Assembly (NCBI GenBank): GCA_019423755.1
Contig: JAHZAU010000003.1
Span: 83,887 to 147,886 of the forward strand
DNA from: Oscillospiraceae bacterium
GTDB lineage: Bacteria > Bacillota > Clostridia > Oscillospirales > Ruminococcaceae
Direction of reading: 5' to 3'
Length of the DNA stretch: 64,000 nt
Position 1 is the first letter of the stretch. Every line of letters starts with the position of its first letter. Below the pieces are notes generated by a model. It was not told the DNA's origin. It did not search any database and was given only the letters and a program-made list of their open reading frames with translations. Below are positions 8,211 through 16,421 of this stretch, in pieces. The position numbers and the translations under genes are program-made.

Positions 8211-8882
8211 CTAACCGTAGATACGGCAGGCCGCATATTTGGAGAAGGCCGAGGTCCTCCGCCCGTCCAGCTGCACCGCGTCGCGGATGACCGACGGCAG
8301 GAAGGCGTCCCACTTGACCTCCAGGATGGCCGGCGCGCTGCCGGCGGCGATGGTGGTGCAGTCCGGGTCCAGAAAATCGGTGCAGCCCAGCCCGGTGCGG
8401 ATGTTATAGTCCAAGGTGACCCGTACGTTGCCGGGGCCGTAGACGTAGGGCTCCCGGGTGTAGTCCACAATGGTCTTGGGCCGCAGCTGCTGGGACTGCA
8501 TCTTGCTGTACAGTTCCTGCACCAGGGGGCGGCCGCTGTCCAGCATCCAGTCCAGGTCCCCATCCAGGAGCTTCTGCACCTCCTGGATGCTCAGCGGGGC
8601 GCTTTGTTTCTGCCCCAGGCCGTTGATCTTGCTTTTCTTTTCTAGTTGGATGCGGGACAGGTCCCCGTTGTAGCAGCGGATGCGGAATTTTTCCCGCCGG
8701 TTGACCCCATCCAGCTTTTCCCGCAGGGCGCGGTCGGTGGGGCTGTCAAAATATAGGCTCCGGATCTCGTATTTGCCCTGGATGGTGTGGGGGTCCAGCC
8801 GGGCCACCGCCCGCAGACGCTGGCGCAGGGCGATCTGGTCGGAAGCATTGATCTCGTGCTTCCATTCATGCCGGTAGTTCAT
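8211..8882 (-). CDS. VTC-domain (polyphosphate polymerase-like) protein
   Basis: This 223-residue cytosolic protein matches the bacterial VTC domain, the catalytic fold of yeast Vtc4, which makes polyphosphate from ATP inside a basic tunnel barrel. Visible signatures are RHEWKHEI at the start, YEIRSLYFDS, REKFRIRCYN, LEKKSKING, the Arg-rich VDYTREPYVY, RVTLDYNIRTG and ILEVKWD. Alternating basic strands and the final E-V-K are the expected tunnel residues. It is the first gene of the VTC, DUF4956, CotH unit, with AAGGAGCC before its ATG. Polymerase activity is inferred from the family, since some bacterial members lack proof of activity. Confidence 0.87.
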   Translation of the reverse strand: MNYRHEWKHEINASDQIALRQRLRAVARLDPHTIQGKYEIRSLYFDSPTDRALREKLDGVNRREKFRIRCYNGDLSRIQLEKKSKINGLGQKQSAPLSIQEVQKLLDGDLDWMLDSGRPLVQELYSKMQSQQLRPKTIVDYTREPYVYGPGNVRVTLDYNIRTGLGCTDFLDPDCTTIAAGSAPAILEVKWDAFLPSVIRDAVQLDGRRTSAFSKYAACRIYG

Positions 8883-8975
8883 CTCATCGGCTCCTTTCTG
8901 AAACTTTACCTTGATTTTACCTGCCGAACCTTATCTCAACCTTAAAAAAATGGACAGTTTTTAAAGAATCCGCAA

Positions 8976-9013
8976 GAAAAAAACGGGGCCTCCGCTTTCA
9001 CGCGAAGGCCCCG
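8976..9013 (-). terminator. Terminator of the two-component system
   Basis: On the minus strand a GC-rich hairpin (arms CGGGGCCTTCGCG and GCGGAGGCCCCG) is followed by a run of seven T. It lies just after the histidine kinase stop codon and insulates the downstream VTC unit. Confidence 0.85.
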
Positions 9014-9025
9014 ACGGGCTTTTTC

Positions 9026-10255
9026 TTATAGTTTTACGGTGAATGTCACCACATCCGGCTGCTGGTAAGCGGCGGTGATGCTGCCGCCGTGGGCCTCTGT
9101 AATGGCCCGGGCTGCCGAAAGACCGATGCCGTAGCCGCCGCTTTTGCCATGGGTACGGGCGTCGTCGTCCCGGTAAAAGCGCTCAAACAGGCGTTCCGGC
9201 TCCCCTTTGGGCAGCTGGTCGCAGCAGTTGCTCACCTGCAGCAGCAGGCCGTGCCGCTCCCGGCGGGCCTCCACCCGGATCCAGCCTCCCGGCCGGGCAT
9301 ACTTTACCGCGTTGTCCAGCAGGATGGACACCAGCTGGGACAGGTACTCCCGATTGCCCTGGCGCACCAGCTGGGGCGCGATCTCGGTTTCCAGGCGGAT
9401 CTCCCGGCTGCGGGCCGCCTCCCCAAAGGGCGGAAGCATCTCCTCCACGAGCTGGCTCAGGTCCACCTCCGCCGTCCCGAACTTCACCCCGCCTTCCTCC
9501 ATCTTGGCCAGGGTCAGCAGGTTCTGCATCAGGCCGGTCAGGCGCTTGACCTGAGTACGGATGTTGCGGCTCCATTTGTTTTCGCCGTTGTACAGTTCCA
9601 GGGCGTCGATGTTGGTCTGGATGATGGCCAGCGGCGTTTTGATCTCATGCCCGGCGTTGGTGACAAATTGCTTCTGCTTTTCGATGTTCTCCAAAATGGG
9701 CAGGATCGCCCGCTTGGAAAGGGCGATGACCAGCAGGAGCATCAGCGCCCAGCACACCCCGCCGGTCAGCAGCGAGATCATCGCCACCATCAGCATATAG
9801 TACCGGTGGGTAGAGACATCCAAGAACACCACCAACCAGCCCTTTTGGCTGCGGTCTAGGGCGATGCGGTAAGCGTAGGGGCCGACGGTCCCTTCCTGCT
9901 GCTGTTCTTCCAGCGCCTGGGCCGTATACTGCTGGGCTTCCTCCTCGGTAATGGTGGTCTGGACTCGGCTCAGGTCCAGCGCCAGGATCTCCCCTTCCTC
10001 GGTGCAGTAGGCCACGAAGAAGCGGTCGCCCATGGCTTTCACCGCTGCATCCGGCGGACGAAATGCCCCGGGCGGCGGTTCTCCCGGCGGCAGGCCCCGT
10101 CCCCCGTTTTGGGAGATACGTTCCAGCAAAACGGCCTCCTGCTGGCTTAGCAGGCAGTAGGAGGCGATATTGATCCCGCCGATCACCGCCACCAGCAGCA
10201 CCGAAATGGCGGTCATCGCCACCAGGACGAACTTTTTCTGCAGGGTCTTGGTCAT
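9026..10255 (-). CDS. Sensor histidine kinase (two-component system)
   Basis: This 409-residue protein has two membrane segments (about 10-32 and 155-180) flanking an extracytoplasmic sensor of about 120 residues. The cytoplasmic core follows: H-box TNAGHEIKTPLAI with the phospho-accepting His, N-box LVSILLDNAVKYA, then a G2 box ending GIGLSAARAITEAHGG. Its ATG overlaps the TGA of the response regulator by 4 nt (ATGA), so translation is coupled. The first half of the sensor contains a Gly/Pro-rich segment (GRGLPPGEPPPG). The signal is unknown. The gene order suggests it may control the neighbouring VTC/CotH unit, although a terminator separates them. Confidence 0.92.
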   Translation of the reverse strand: MTKTLQKKFVLVAMTAISVLLVAVIGGINIASYCLLSQQEAVLLERISQNGGRGLPPGEPPPGAFRPPDAAVKAMGDRFFVAYCTEEGEILALDLSRVQTTITEEEAQQYTAQALEEQQQEGTVGPYAYRIALDRSQKGWLVVFLDVSTHRYYMLMVAMISLLTGGVCWALMLLLVIALSKRAILPILENIEKQKQFVTNAGHEIKTPLAIIQTNIDALELYNGENKWSRNIRTQVKRLTGLMQNLLTLAKMEEGGVKFGTAEVDLSQLVEEMLPPFGEAARSREIRLETEIAPQLVRQGNREYLSQLVSILLDNAVKYARPGGWIRVEARRERHGLLLQVSNCCDQLPKGEPERLFERFYRDDDARTHGKSGGYGIGLSAARAITEAHGGSITAAYQQPDVVTFTVKL

Positions 10256-10926
10256 TCCAGCACCTCCAGACGGTATCCCACATTGCGCTTGGCGCGGATC
10301 TGCACCGGGGCGCCCAACCCTTCCAGACGGCGGCGCAGGTAGGACAGGTAGACCCAAACGGTGCCGATCTCCGCCTCGGTATCGTAGCCCCAAACCCGCA
10401 CCAGCAGCTGCTCGGAGGTCAGGTAGATGCCCTGGTTGAGCATCAGCTGTTCCATGAGGCGGAATTCCAGCTTGGGCAGCACCACAGCGTTTCCGTTGGC
10501 AGAAAGCTCAAAGCTGCGGCGGTCCAGGCTCACCGGCCCAAAGCGCAGGCAGTCGGGGGTATATTCCTCCCGGCGGCGGAGCATGGCCCGCACCCGGGCC
10601 AGCAGTTCCCCCATCTCAAAGGGCTTGGGCAGATAGTCGTCCGCCCCCATGTCCAGCCCCAGGATGCGGTCCTCCACCTCCCCTTTGGCGGTCAGCAGCA
10701 GCACCGGCGTCCGGCAGCCTTCCCGGCGCAGCTGTTCCAATACCTCCAGGCCGCTGCGCTTGGGCATCATAATATCCAGGATGATCCCGTCGTACTGTCC
10801 GTTCCGGGCAAAGGACAGCGCCTCCTCCCCGTCGGACACGGCATCCACCAGGTAGTGATGGTAGCTTAAAATATCCACCACCGCTTCCGACATGCTTTCT
10901 TCGTCTTCTGCAAAAAGCAGCCGCAC
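10252..10926 (-). CDS. OmpR-family response regulator
   Basis: This 224-residue regulator has a receiver domain (1-115) with acidic pocket AEDEE, phospho-acceptor in IILDIMMPKRSGLE, Thr in LLLTAKG and Lys in PKPFEMGEL. A winged-helix DNA-binding domain follows (about 130-222, including LPKLEFRLMEQLM, LTSEQLLVRVWGYD and VWVYLSYLRRRLE). I place the start at the GTG at 10926 because the protein then begins at the receiver's first strand (VRLLFAEDE) with GGGGGA upstream. An earlier in-frame start would lie in a terminator. It is translationally coupled to the sensor kinase. Confidence 0.92.
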   Translation of the reverse strand: MRLLFAEDEESMSEAVVDILSYHHYLVDAVSDGEEALSFARNGQYDGIILDIMMPKRSGLEVLEQLRREGCRTPVLLLTAKGEVEDRILGLDMGADDYLPKPFEMGELLARVRAMLRRREEYTPDCLRFGPVSLDRRSFELSANGNAVVLPKLEFRLMEQLMLNQGIYLTSEQLLVRVWGYDTEAEIGTVWVYLSYLRRRLEGLGAPVQIRAKRNVGYRLEVLE

Positions 10927-10951
10927 GCTGCATCCCCCATTTCCTTCGGTT

Positions 10952-10990
10952 AAAAAATCAGCGGCAGACAGCGTTCCCACTGCCTGCCGC
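10952..10990 (-). terminator. Terminator after the SPFH gene
   Basis: The arms GCGGCAG and CTGCCGC, extended by an inner CAG/CTG, form a hairpin followed on the minus strand by TGATTTTTTAA. It ends transcription from the NfeD-SPFH unit about 25 nt before the response regulator start, so the regulator either depends on read-through or uses a promoter inside the SPFH gene. Confidence 0.75.
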
Positions 10991-11011
10991 TTGCGATCGA
11001 TCGTTTGGCGG

Positions 11012-11941
11012 TTATTTGACTTCGGTCATCAGTTCCTTCACCGAGGTAGCCAGGCCGGCCAGGGACTGGATCTGGCTGGGGATGATGATCTTGGTGGCCT
11101 TGCCGTCCGCCGCCTTCTGGAAGGCTTCCAGGCTCTTGAGCGCCAGGACATGGTCGTTGGGAGCCGCTTCGTTGAGCATCCGCAGCGAGTCGGCTACGGC
11201 CTGCTGCACCTTGGTGATGGCCTCTGCCTCACCTTCTGCCTCCCGGATCTTCTGTTCCCGGACGGCTTCTGCGCGCAGGATGGCGGATTCCTTGTCGGCC
11301 TGTGCCTTGAGGATGGCCGCTTCCTTTTCACCTTCGGCCAGCAGGATCTGGCTGCGTTTTTCACCTTCGGCGCGCAGGATGGATTCCCGGCGCTGGCGTT
11401 CTGCCTTCATCTGTTTTTCCATGGCGTCCTGGATCTCCGCCGGAGGCAGGATGTTTTTGAGCTCCACGCGGTTGACCTTGATGCCCCACTTGTCGGTGGC
11501 GCTGTCCAGGGTGGCGGTGATCTTGGTGTTGATCACGTCACGGGAGGTCAGGGTGTGGTCCAGCTCCAGCTCACCGATGATGTTTCGCAGGGTGGTAGCG
11601 GTCAGGTTCTCGATAGCGGAGATGGGGCGCTCCACGCCGTAGGTGAACAGCTTGGAATCGGTGATCTGATAGAAGACCACGTTGTCGATCTGCATGGTGA
11701 CGTTATCCTTGGTGATCACCGGCTGGGGCTTGAAGTCCACCACCTGCTCCTTCAAGGAGACACGCTTGGCAATGCGGTCGATAAACGGGATCTTGAAATG
11801 GACGCCGGTGGACCAGGTCTCATGATAGGCGCCCAGGCGCTCCACCACAAACTCCATCGACTGCGGGACGATCTTGATGTTGGTGATCAGAAGCACCAAT
11901 ACAAGCACGATCAACAACAAAACAATAATAATGGGTCCCAT
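11012..11941 (-). CDS. SPFH/Band 7 (stomatin-like, QmcA-type) membrane protein
   Basis: This 309-residue protein has one N-terminal membrane helix (MGPIIIVLLLIVLVLVLLIT). Its SPFH domain follows (VPQSMEFVVERLG, GVHFKIPFID, VSLKEQVVDF, TATTLRNIIGELELD). A long charged helix with repeated RAEGEK/LAEGEK/KAQADK blocks (about 195-245) and a C-terminal region complete it. This is the stomatin/QmcA layout: oligomeric scaffolds of membrane microdomains. I prefer the ATG at 11941, which has GGCGG upstream and places the helix at the extreme N-terminus. The partner gene nfeD lies 36 nt upstream; SPFH-NfeD pairs are a classic association in membrane quality control. Confidence 0.92.
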   Translation of the reverse strand: MGPIIIVLLLIVLVLVLLITNIKIVPQSMEFVVERLGAYHETWSTGVHFKIPFIDRIAKRVSLKEQVVDFKPQPVITKDNVTMQIDNVVFYQITDSKLFTYGVERPISAIENLTATTLRNIIGELELDHTLTSRDVINTKITATLDSATDKWGIKVNRVELKNILPPAEIQDAMEKQMKAERQRRESILRAEGEKRSQILLAEGEKEAAILKAQADKESAILRAEAVREQKIREAEGEAEAITKVQQAVADSLRMLNEAAPNDHVLALKSLEAFQKAADGKATKIIIPSQIQSLAGLATSVKELMTEVK

Positions 11942-11977
11942 ATTGCATCCGCCTTTCCTCATGCCGGTATTTCCGGC

Positions 11978-12451
11978 TTATTTGACACATTCGGCCGCTT
12001 TCACCGGCTCCACCACCAAGGTCACCCCGGTGATGCTGCACACCCGGACAATCTCGCCGGGCTGCGCCGTTTCTTCGCGGCAATCTTCCTTCATCTGGGC
12101 ACTCCAATCCTGGCCGTCCACGACGACGCGGCCCTTTTGCAGCGGGGTAATGGGCTGGAGCACCACCGCTTCCTGGTTTAAAAGCCGGTCCGCGTTGGTC
12201 GCGACCTTGGCGCCGTGGAGCATCTTGTGGACCACCGGCCGGGTAGCGGCGTAGGTGATAGCAGACAGCGCCACGAACACCCCAAACTGTACCAGGCCCG
12301 AAGCGCCGCAGACCGCTGCCACCAGGCCGCCGATGGCCCCGATGGCAAACCACACGGCAACCAGCTGATAGGTAGCCACCTCCACCACCGTGAAGACGAT
12401 CACCGCCAACAGCCACAGCAGCGGGTATAGTGGGATCATTCCGAAGAGCAT
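11978..12451 (-). CDS. NfeD-family membrane protein
   Basis: This 157-residue protein has three or four hydrophobic segments in the first 85 residues (LYPLLWLLAVIVFTVVEV, AVWFAIGAIGGLVAAV, VQFGVFVALSAITYA). A C-terminal OB-fold domain ends with the family's typical GEIVRVCSITGVTLVVEP. It lacks the ClpP-like protease domain of long NfeD proteins, so it is the short type. The start is the ATG at 12451 preceded by GGGAGGAGG. It is first in a two-gene unit with the SPFH protein, under a good promoter at 12515-12543. Confidence 0.9.
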   Translation of the reverse strand: MLFGMIPLYPLLWLLAVIVFTVVEVATYQLVAVWFAIGAIGGLVAAVCGASGLVQFGVFVALSAITYAATRPVVHKMLHGAKVATNADRLLNQEAVVLQPITPLQKGRVVVDGQDWSAQMKEDCREETAQPGEIVRVCSITGVTLVVEPVKAAECVK

Positions 12452-12514
12452 CTTCCCCCTCCTCCCTTGTATAAACAAAAACCAATGCGTGGGGTTTCCC
12501 CGTTTCTTGCATTT

Positions 12515-12543
12515 AATATAGCATATCTGTTTTGAATTGACAA
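12515..12543 (-). promoter_or_regulatory. Promoter of the nfeD-SPFH operon
   Basis: On the minus strand TTGTCA (12538-12543) and TATATT (12515-12520) are separated by 17 nt, and the -10 is extended by TG-C. It lies 63 nt upstream of the NfeD start. Confidence 0.75.
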
Positions 12544-12663
12544 GAGTAGAGAGAGGAGGCTGCCGGTGGATTGGGCAGGTTTTCGCCCGAAAAAACACAA
12601 GGGGGTCGTCCGCTGGCTGCCGCACATGCGCTTACGGGGCAGCAGCCGTTTTTTCGGTCCGAC

Positions 12664-12996
12664 TTAGCTTGCCCCGCCTACCACCCGGACAATCTCCAGG
12701 ATCATCTTCTTCTGTTCCAGGTTCAGCTTGGAAAACTCCACCCGAAGCTCCGCTTCCAGGCGGTTGGTCTCCTCGTCGCCATCGCCCAGGTCATAAAGCA
12801 GCTCCACCACGTCGCAGGAAAAATACCCGGCGATGCGGCTGAGGGTGTCCAGGCTGATCTTGGTCACGCCGCGCTCCAGCTGGCTGATATATCCCACCGA
12901 AACATCCAGGTAAGCTGCCAAGCTGTCCTGGTTCTTTTTGTTTTTCTTCCGCAGTTCTTTTATCCGCTTTCCGATCTGCGTATAGTCTACCGACAT
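12664..12996 (-). CDS. Small XRE-family transcriptional regulator
   Basis: This 110-residue protein has an N-terminal helix-turn-helix of the Cro/C1 type (IGKRIKELRKKNKKNQDSLA, then VSVGYISQLERG as recognition helix, then ISLDTLSRIAGYFSC; about residues 7-66). A short acidic C-terminal helix follows (DGDEETNRLEAELRVEFSKL). No ligand-binding domain is present. The ATG at 12996 gives a protein beginning right at the HTH. The target is unknown. The gene stands alone, with its own promoter candidate at 13218-13246 and a GC-rich hairpin downstream near 12618-12650. Confidence 0.85.
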   Translation of the reverse strand: MSVDYTQIGKRIKELRKKNKKNQDSLAAYLDVSVGYISQLERGVTKISLDTLSRIAGYFSCDVVELLYDLGDGDEETNRLEAELRVEFSKLNLEQKKMILEIVRVVGGAS

Positions 12997-13217
12997 GTTA
13001 TTCCATTCCTTTCTTTGATTCCGTAATGTCCTTCCCCAAACTCGGAATCCAGGAGGAGCTCGTGCCCGAGAAACTCCGCTTTTCTCTCCCCAAACTACAG
13101 CAAGCGCAGCCCGACCCGCTTTGCTGGTCAGGTCCTCTTGTGGGAGAAGATCGGCGGGAGAAGGCCTTCCCCACACCGGACAAACCTTCTTTCCCGGTAT
13201 CTCGCCGTCCTTTTCTT

Positions 13218-13246
13218 CATTTTACCATAATTTTGTCATAAAGTCA
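13218..13246 (-). promoter_or_regulatory. Promoter candidate for the XRE regulator
   Basis: The minus-strand -10 TAAAAT (13218-13223) has an extended TG-G and, 17 nt upstream, a weak -35 ATGACT (13241-13246). The 12-base core ATTATGGTAAAA recurs exactly at the lipoprotein promoter near 39425. It implies a leader of about 215 nt. Confidence 0.45.
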
Positions 13247-13263
13247 TGCAGAAAATTTTGGAT

Positions 13264-13297
13264 AAAAAAAGCGGCGCCGCAAAGAATGCGGCGCCGC
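13264..13297 (-). terminator. Terminator of the hydrogenase operon
   Basis: Two identical palindromic 10-mers GCGGCGCCGC (13271-13280 and 13288-13297) form a very stable hairpin followed on the minus strand by seven T. It lies 33 nt after the hydA stop codon. Confidence 0.92.
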
Positions 13298-13329
13298 AGA
13301 TCGGAACATTTTTCTGCAAGGAATCGGAA

Positions 13330-15069
13330 TTACTTGTCGCTTCTGTCTACGTAATGGGTATGGAGCAACTCGTGAGCCAGATGGCTGTTGGGCTCCTGCA
13401 GGAACTCTTTGTACAGGGTCTGGATATCCGGGTTCTTATGAGACTGACGCAGAGGCAGGTTCTTATCCACTTTATACAGACCATCCATACGATGCTCTTT
13501 GATCGCTGCAGTGGTGCGGAAGGGCTGGCCGCCGCCGCCAACGCAGCCGCCGGGGCAGCACATAACCTCGACGAAGTGGTAGTCGGCCTCACCGGCACGG
13601 ATCTTATCCATAATAACCTTGGCGTTCTTCAGACCATTGGTGATCGCCACCTTCACCGGGGTGCCGTTCAGGTCCAGAGTAGCCTCTTTGATGCCCTCGT
13701 GACCACGGCAAGCGGTGAAGTCCAGGCTAGCAGGCTCTTTGCCGGTAACAACCTCGTAGACGGTACGGATAGCCGCTTCCATAACGCCGCCGGAGGTACC
13801 GAAGATGGCGCCTGCACCGGAGCCCAGGCCCAGCGGAGAGTCGAACTCTTCCTCCGGCAGGACATTGAAGTCCAGACCGGCGATGCGGATCATCTTAGCC
13901 AGTTCGCGGGTGGTCAGAACCACGTCCACATCCTGGTAGCCGCTGGCGTTCATCTCGGGACGCTGGCACTCATACTTCTTGGCGATACAAGGCATGATGG
14001 ATACCACGAACATCTTGTCTCTCGGGATCTCCATCTTGTCGGCATAGTAGGTCTTGGCGATAGCGCCGAACATCTGCTGCGGGGATTTGCAGCTGGAAAC
14101 GTGAGGCAGCAGGTCGGGGTAAGTTTTCTCTACGTAGTTGATCCAGCCGGGGCTGCAGGAGGTGATCATCGGCAGGGTGCCGCCATTTTTCAGGCGGTCC
14201 AGCAGCTCGGTGCCTTCCTCCATGATGGTCAGGTCGGCGGAGAAGTCGGTGTCGAACACCTTGTCGAAGCCCAGACGGCGCAGAGCAGCTACCATCTTGC
14301 CGGTAGCGATGGAGCCGCGAGGCATACCGAACTCTTCACCAATAGCAACGCGGACAGCGGGAGCGGTCTGAACCACAACGTGCAGGTCTTTGTTGGCGAT
14401 GGCATCCCAAACCTTGCGGGTGTCGTCCTTTTCGTGGAGGGCGCCCACCGGGCAGGCAGCGACGCACTGGCCGCAGTATACGCAGGGGGACTCATCCAGA
14501 GGATGATCGAAGGCGGTGGTGATGGAGAACTCGGTGGAACGGTGGGAGTAACCGATGGCATTGGTGCCCTGAACAGCCTGGCAGGCGTCAACGCAGCGGC
14601 CGCAGCGGACACACTTGGTCATATCGCGGACCAGAGCCGGGTTGGTGTCTTCCACCGGCAGACGTTTATAAACCGATTCAAAGGGATTGGAGCGGATGTT
14701 GTATTCCTGAGCCAGGGCCTGCAGTTCGCACTTGCCGTTTTTGTCGCAGGTCAGGCAGTCCTGGGGATGGTTGGCCAGGATCAGCTGCAGAACAGTTTCT
14801 CTAGCCTTGCGGACCTTGGGAGTGTTGGTGAACACATCGCCGCACTCGTCGACCAGGTTGTTGCAGGCGGTTTTCAGTCTTCTGCTCCAGGTATCCTCAA
14901 CCAGGCAGACGCGGCAGAAAGCGCGGACGGTCAGGTCGGGGTGATGGCAGAGGGACGGGATCTTGATGCCAATCTTCTTGGCTGCTTCCATGATGGTGGT
15001 ACCAGAGGGAACGGTTACCGGGATACCATCGATGTTGATGGTAACCATTTTATTCGGATCAATATGCAT
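13330..15069 (-). CDS. hydA: [FeFe] hydrogenase catalytic subunit (NADH-linked, HydA/HndD type)
   Basis: This 579-residue subunit carries the H-cluster motifs TSCSPGW, MPCIAKKYE and EVMCCPGGCVGGGGQP. Its N-terminal part has a 2Fe-2S domain (CHHPDLTVRAFCRVC), a His/Cys cluster motif (HPQDCLTCDKNGKC) and two 4Fe-4S motifs (CVRCGRCVDAC and CVYCGQCVAACPVG). A C-terminal small-subunit-like segment completes the standard M3 architecture. The enzyme reduces protons or oxidises H2 with NAD(H), possibly with ferredoxin, through the HydB and HydC partners encoded just upstream. The start is uncertain: the ATG at 15069 has GGTGA upstream and overlaps hydB by 11 nt; ATGs at 15081 and 15048 are alternatives. 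The gene is unusually neutral in codon usage compared with the GC-rich cobalamin genes, consistent with high expression. Confidence 0.95.
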   Translation of the reverse strand: MHIDPNKMVTINIDGIPVTVPSGTTIMEAAKKIGIKIPSLCHHPDLTVRAFCRVCLVEDTWSRRLKTACNNLVDECGDVFTNTPKVRKARETVLQLILANHPQDCLTCDKNGKCELQALAQEYNIRSNPFESVYKRLPVEDTNPALVRDMTKCVRCGRCVDACQAVQGTNAIGYSHRSTEFSITTAFDHPLDESPCVYCGQCVAACPVGALHEKDDTRKVWDAIANKDLHVVVQTAPAVRVAIGEEFGMPRGSIATGKMVAALRRLGFDKVFDTDFSADLTIMEEGTELLDRLKNGGTLPMITSCSPGWINYVEKTYPDLLPHVSSCKSPQQMFGAIAKTYYADKMEIPRDKMFVVSIMPCIAKKYECQRPEMNASGYQDVDVVLTTRELAKMIRIAGLDFNVLPEEEFDSPLGLGSGAGAIFGTSGGVMEAAIRTVYEVVTGKEPASLDFTACRGHEGIKEATLDLNGTPVKVAITNGLKNAKVIMDKIRAGEADYHFVEVMCCPGGCVGGGGQPFRTTAAIKEHRMDGLYKVDKNLPLRQSHKNPDIQTLYKEFLQEPNSHLAHELLHTHYVDRSDK

Positions 15070-16369
15070 ACTTGTCACCATACTTTCTACTATTTAAGCA
15101 AACCGGGCAGATCCCGTTGATGTGGGCTTCGAACTCTGCTCTTCTGTGTTTCAGGCAGGAATCCAGAGCGGTGCAGGCAGCCTGGCCCAGACCGCAGGAA
15201 GAAGCGGTGGACATGGTGAAGGACAGGCGCTCCATGATCTCCAGATCCTTTTCGGTAGCCATACCGGTTGCAAACTTGTGCAGCAGCAGGTACATCTGAC
15301 GGTTACCTTCGCGGCAGGGTACGCACTTACCGCAGCTTTCATGGATGAAGAACTCGGCGACCTTCTTCAGGTAGTCGATGAGGCAGATGGTCTCGTCCAT
15401 GACCACGACGGCGCCGGAGCCGATGGACAGGCCCACGTTTTTCAGAGAAGGATGGTTGTATTCGGTGTCCAGCTGCTCGGGGAAGCCGATGGGGCCGGAC
15501 TGGCCGCCCAGATGGTAGAACTTCAGCTCTTTGCCATCGGGGATGCCGCCGCCGAACTCGTTGTCGTAGATGATGTCGCGCAGGGTAACGCCGTGCAGCG
15601 GGATCTCGAAGGTGCCGCGGTTCTTGACGTTACCGGACAGACAGATCAGCTTGGTACCGCCGGTATTTTCGCAGCCCAGGGCAGCGAACTCTTTACCGCT
15701 CATCTTCAGGATGTTGGGGATGCTGGCAAAGGACTCGACGTTGTTTACCAGGGTGGGCTTGGAGTACAGACCCACCTCAGCCAGATGCGGGGGTTTTACG
15801 CGGGGACGGCCGGCTTTGGCTTCGATGGAGTTGAGCAGACCGGAGTTCTCGCCGCAGATGTAAGCGCCGGCGCCGGAAACGATATGTACGCGGAAGTTGA
15901 AGCCGGAGCCCAGGATATCGTCACCCAGGTAGTTGGCTTTCACTGCGTTGTCCACAGCGGCCTGGAAGAGCTTCTGGATCTCGCGGTACTCGCCGCGGAT
16001 GTAGATGTAACCGTCGTTGGAGCCGAAGACGAAACCGGCGATCATCATACCTTCGATGATGCTCAGCGGGTCTTTTTCCAGCAGGATACGGTCTTTAAAG
16101 GTACCGGGCTCACCTTCGTCGGCGTTGCAGACGATGTATTTGGGGCTACCTTCGATCTGATAGAGCTGTTTCCACTTCTTGCCTGCCGGGTAAGCGGCGC
16201 CGCCGCGGCCCAGGAGGTTCGCGTCGATGACTTCGTTGATGATATCCATGGGAGCCATGCCGAGGGCTCTCTTAAAACCTTCAAAACCGCCGTTGGCCAC
16301 ATACTCCGCCACAGAGTCGGGGCGGATCTTGCCGCAGCGGGCAGTTAATAACTGTACTTGTTTTGACAT
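15059..16369 (-). CDS. hydB: NuoF-like NADH-binding subunit of the hydrogenase (HydB/HndC type, short)
   Basis: This 436-residue flavoprotein has the NuoF fold: the NADH/FMN-binding glycine-rich segments GRGGAAYPAGKKW and CNADEGEPGTFKDR, GAGAYICGENSGLLNSIE, and the 4Fe-4S motif ESCGKCVPCREG near residue 350. It transfers electrons between NADH and the HydA clusters. At 436 residues it lacks both the N-terminal thioredoxin-like extension and the C-terminal double 4Fe-4S ferredoxin domain of the 600-residue bifurcating HydB proteins; only CPVCLN remains at the end. I chose the ATG at 16369 (AAAGGA upstream); a TTG at 16393 and an ATG at 16381 lie in frame. Confidence 0.94.
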   Translation of the reverse strand: MSKQVQLLTARCGKIRPDSVAEYVANGGFEGFKRALGMAPMDIINEVIDANLLGRGGAAYPAGKKWKQLYQIEGSPKYIVCNADEGEPGTFKDRILLEKDPLSIIEGMMIAGFVFGSNDGYIYIRGEYREIQKLFQAAVDNAVKANYLGDDILGSGFNFRVHIVSGAGAYICGENSGLLNSIEAKAGRPRVKPPHLAEVGLYSKPTLVNNVESFASIPNILKMSGKEFAALGCENTGGTKLICLSGNVKNRGTFEIPLHGVTLRDIIYDNEFGGGIPDGKELKFYHLGGQSGPIGFPEQLDTEYNHPSLKNVGLSIGSGAVVVMDETICLIDYLKKVAEFFIHESCGKCVPCREGNRQMYLLLHKFATGMATEKDLEIMERLSFTMSTASSCGLGQAACTALDSCLKHRRAEFEAHINGICPVCLNSRKYGDKYAY

Positions 16370-16421
16370 AATCGATGACATCCTTTCGCTCAAACTGCTT
16401 ATGGGCGCTGATGGGCGGCGT

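Noticed and set aside
13246..15120. A 624-codon plus-strand frame opposite hydA, and similar long antisense frames opposite CotH, hydB and the regulator at 52.4-53.4 kb.
   Set aside because: The minus-strand genes have complete family motifs and start signals. The opposite frames have none.
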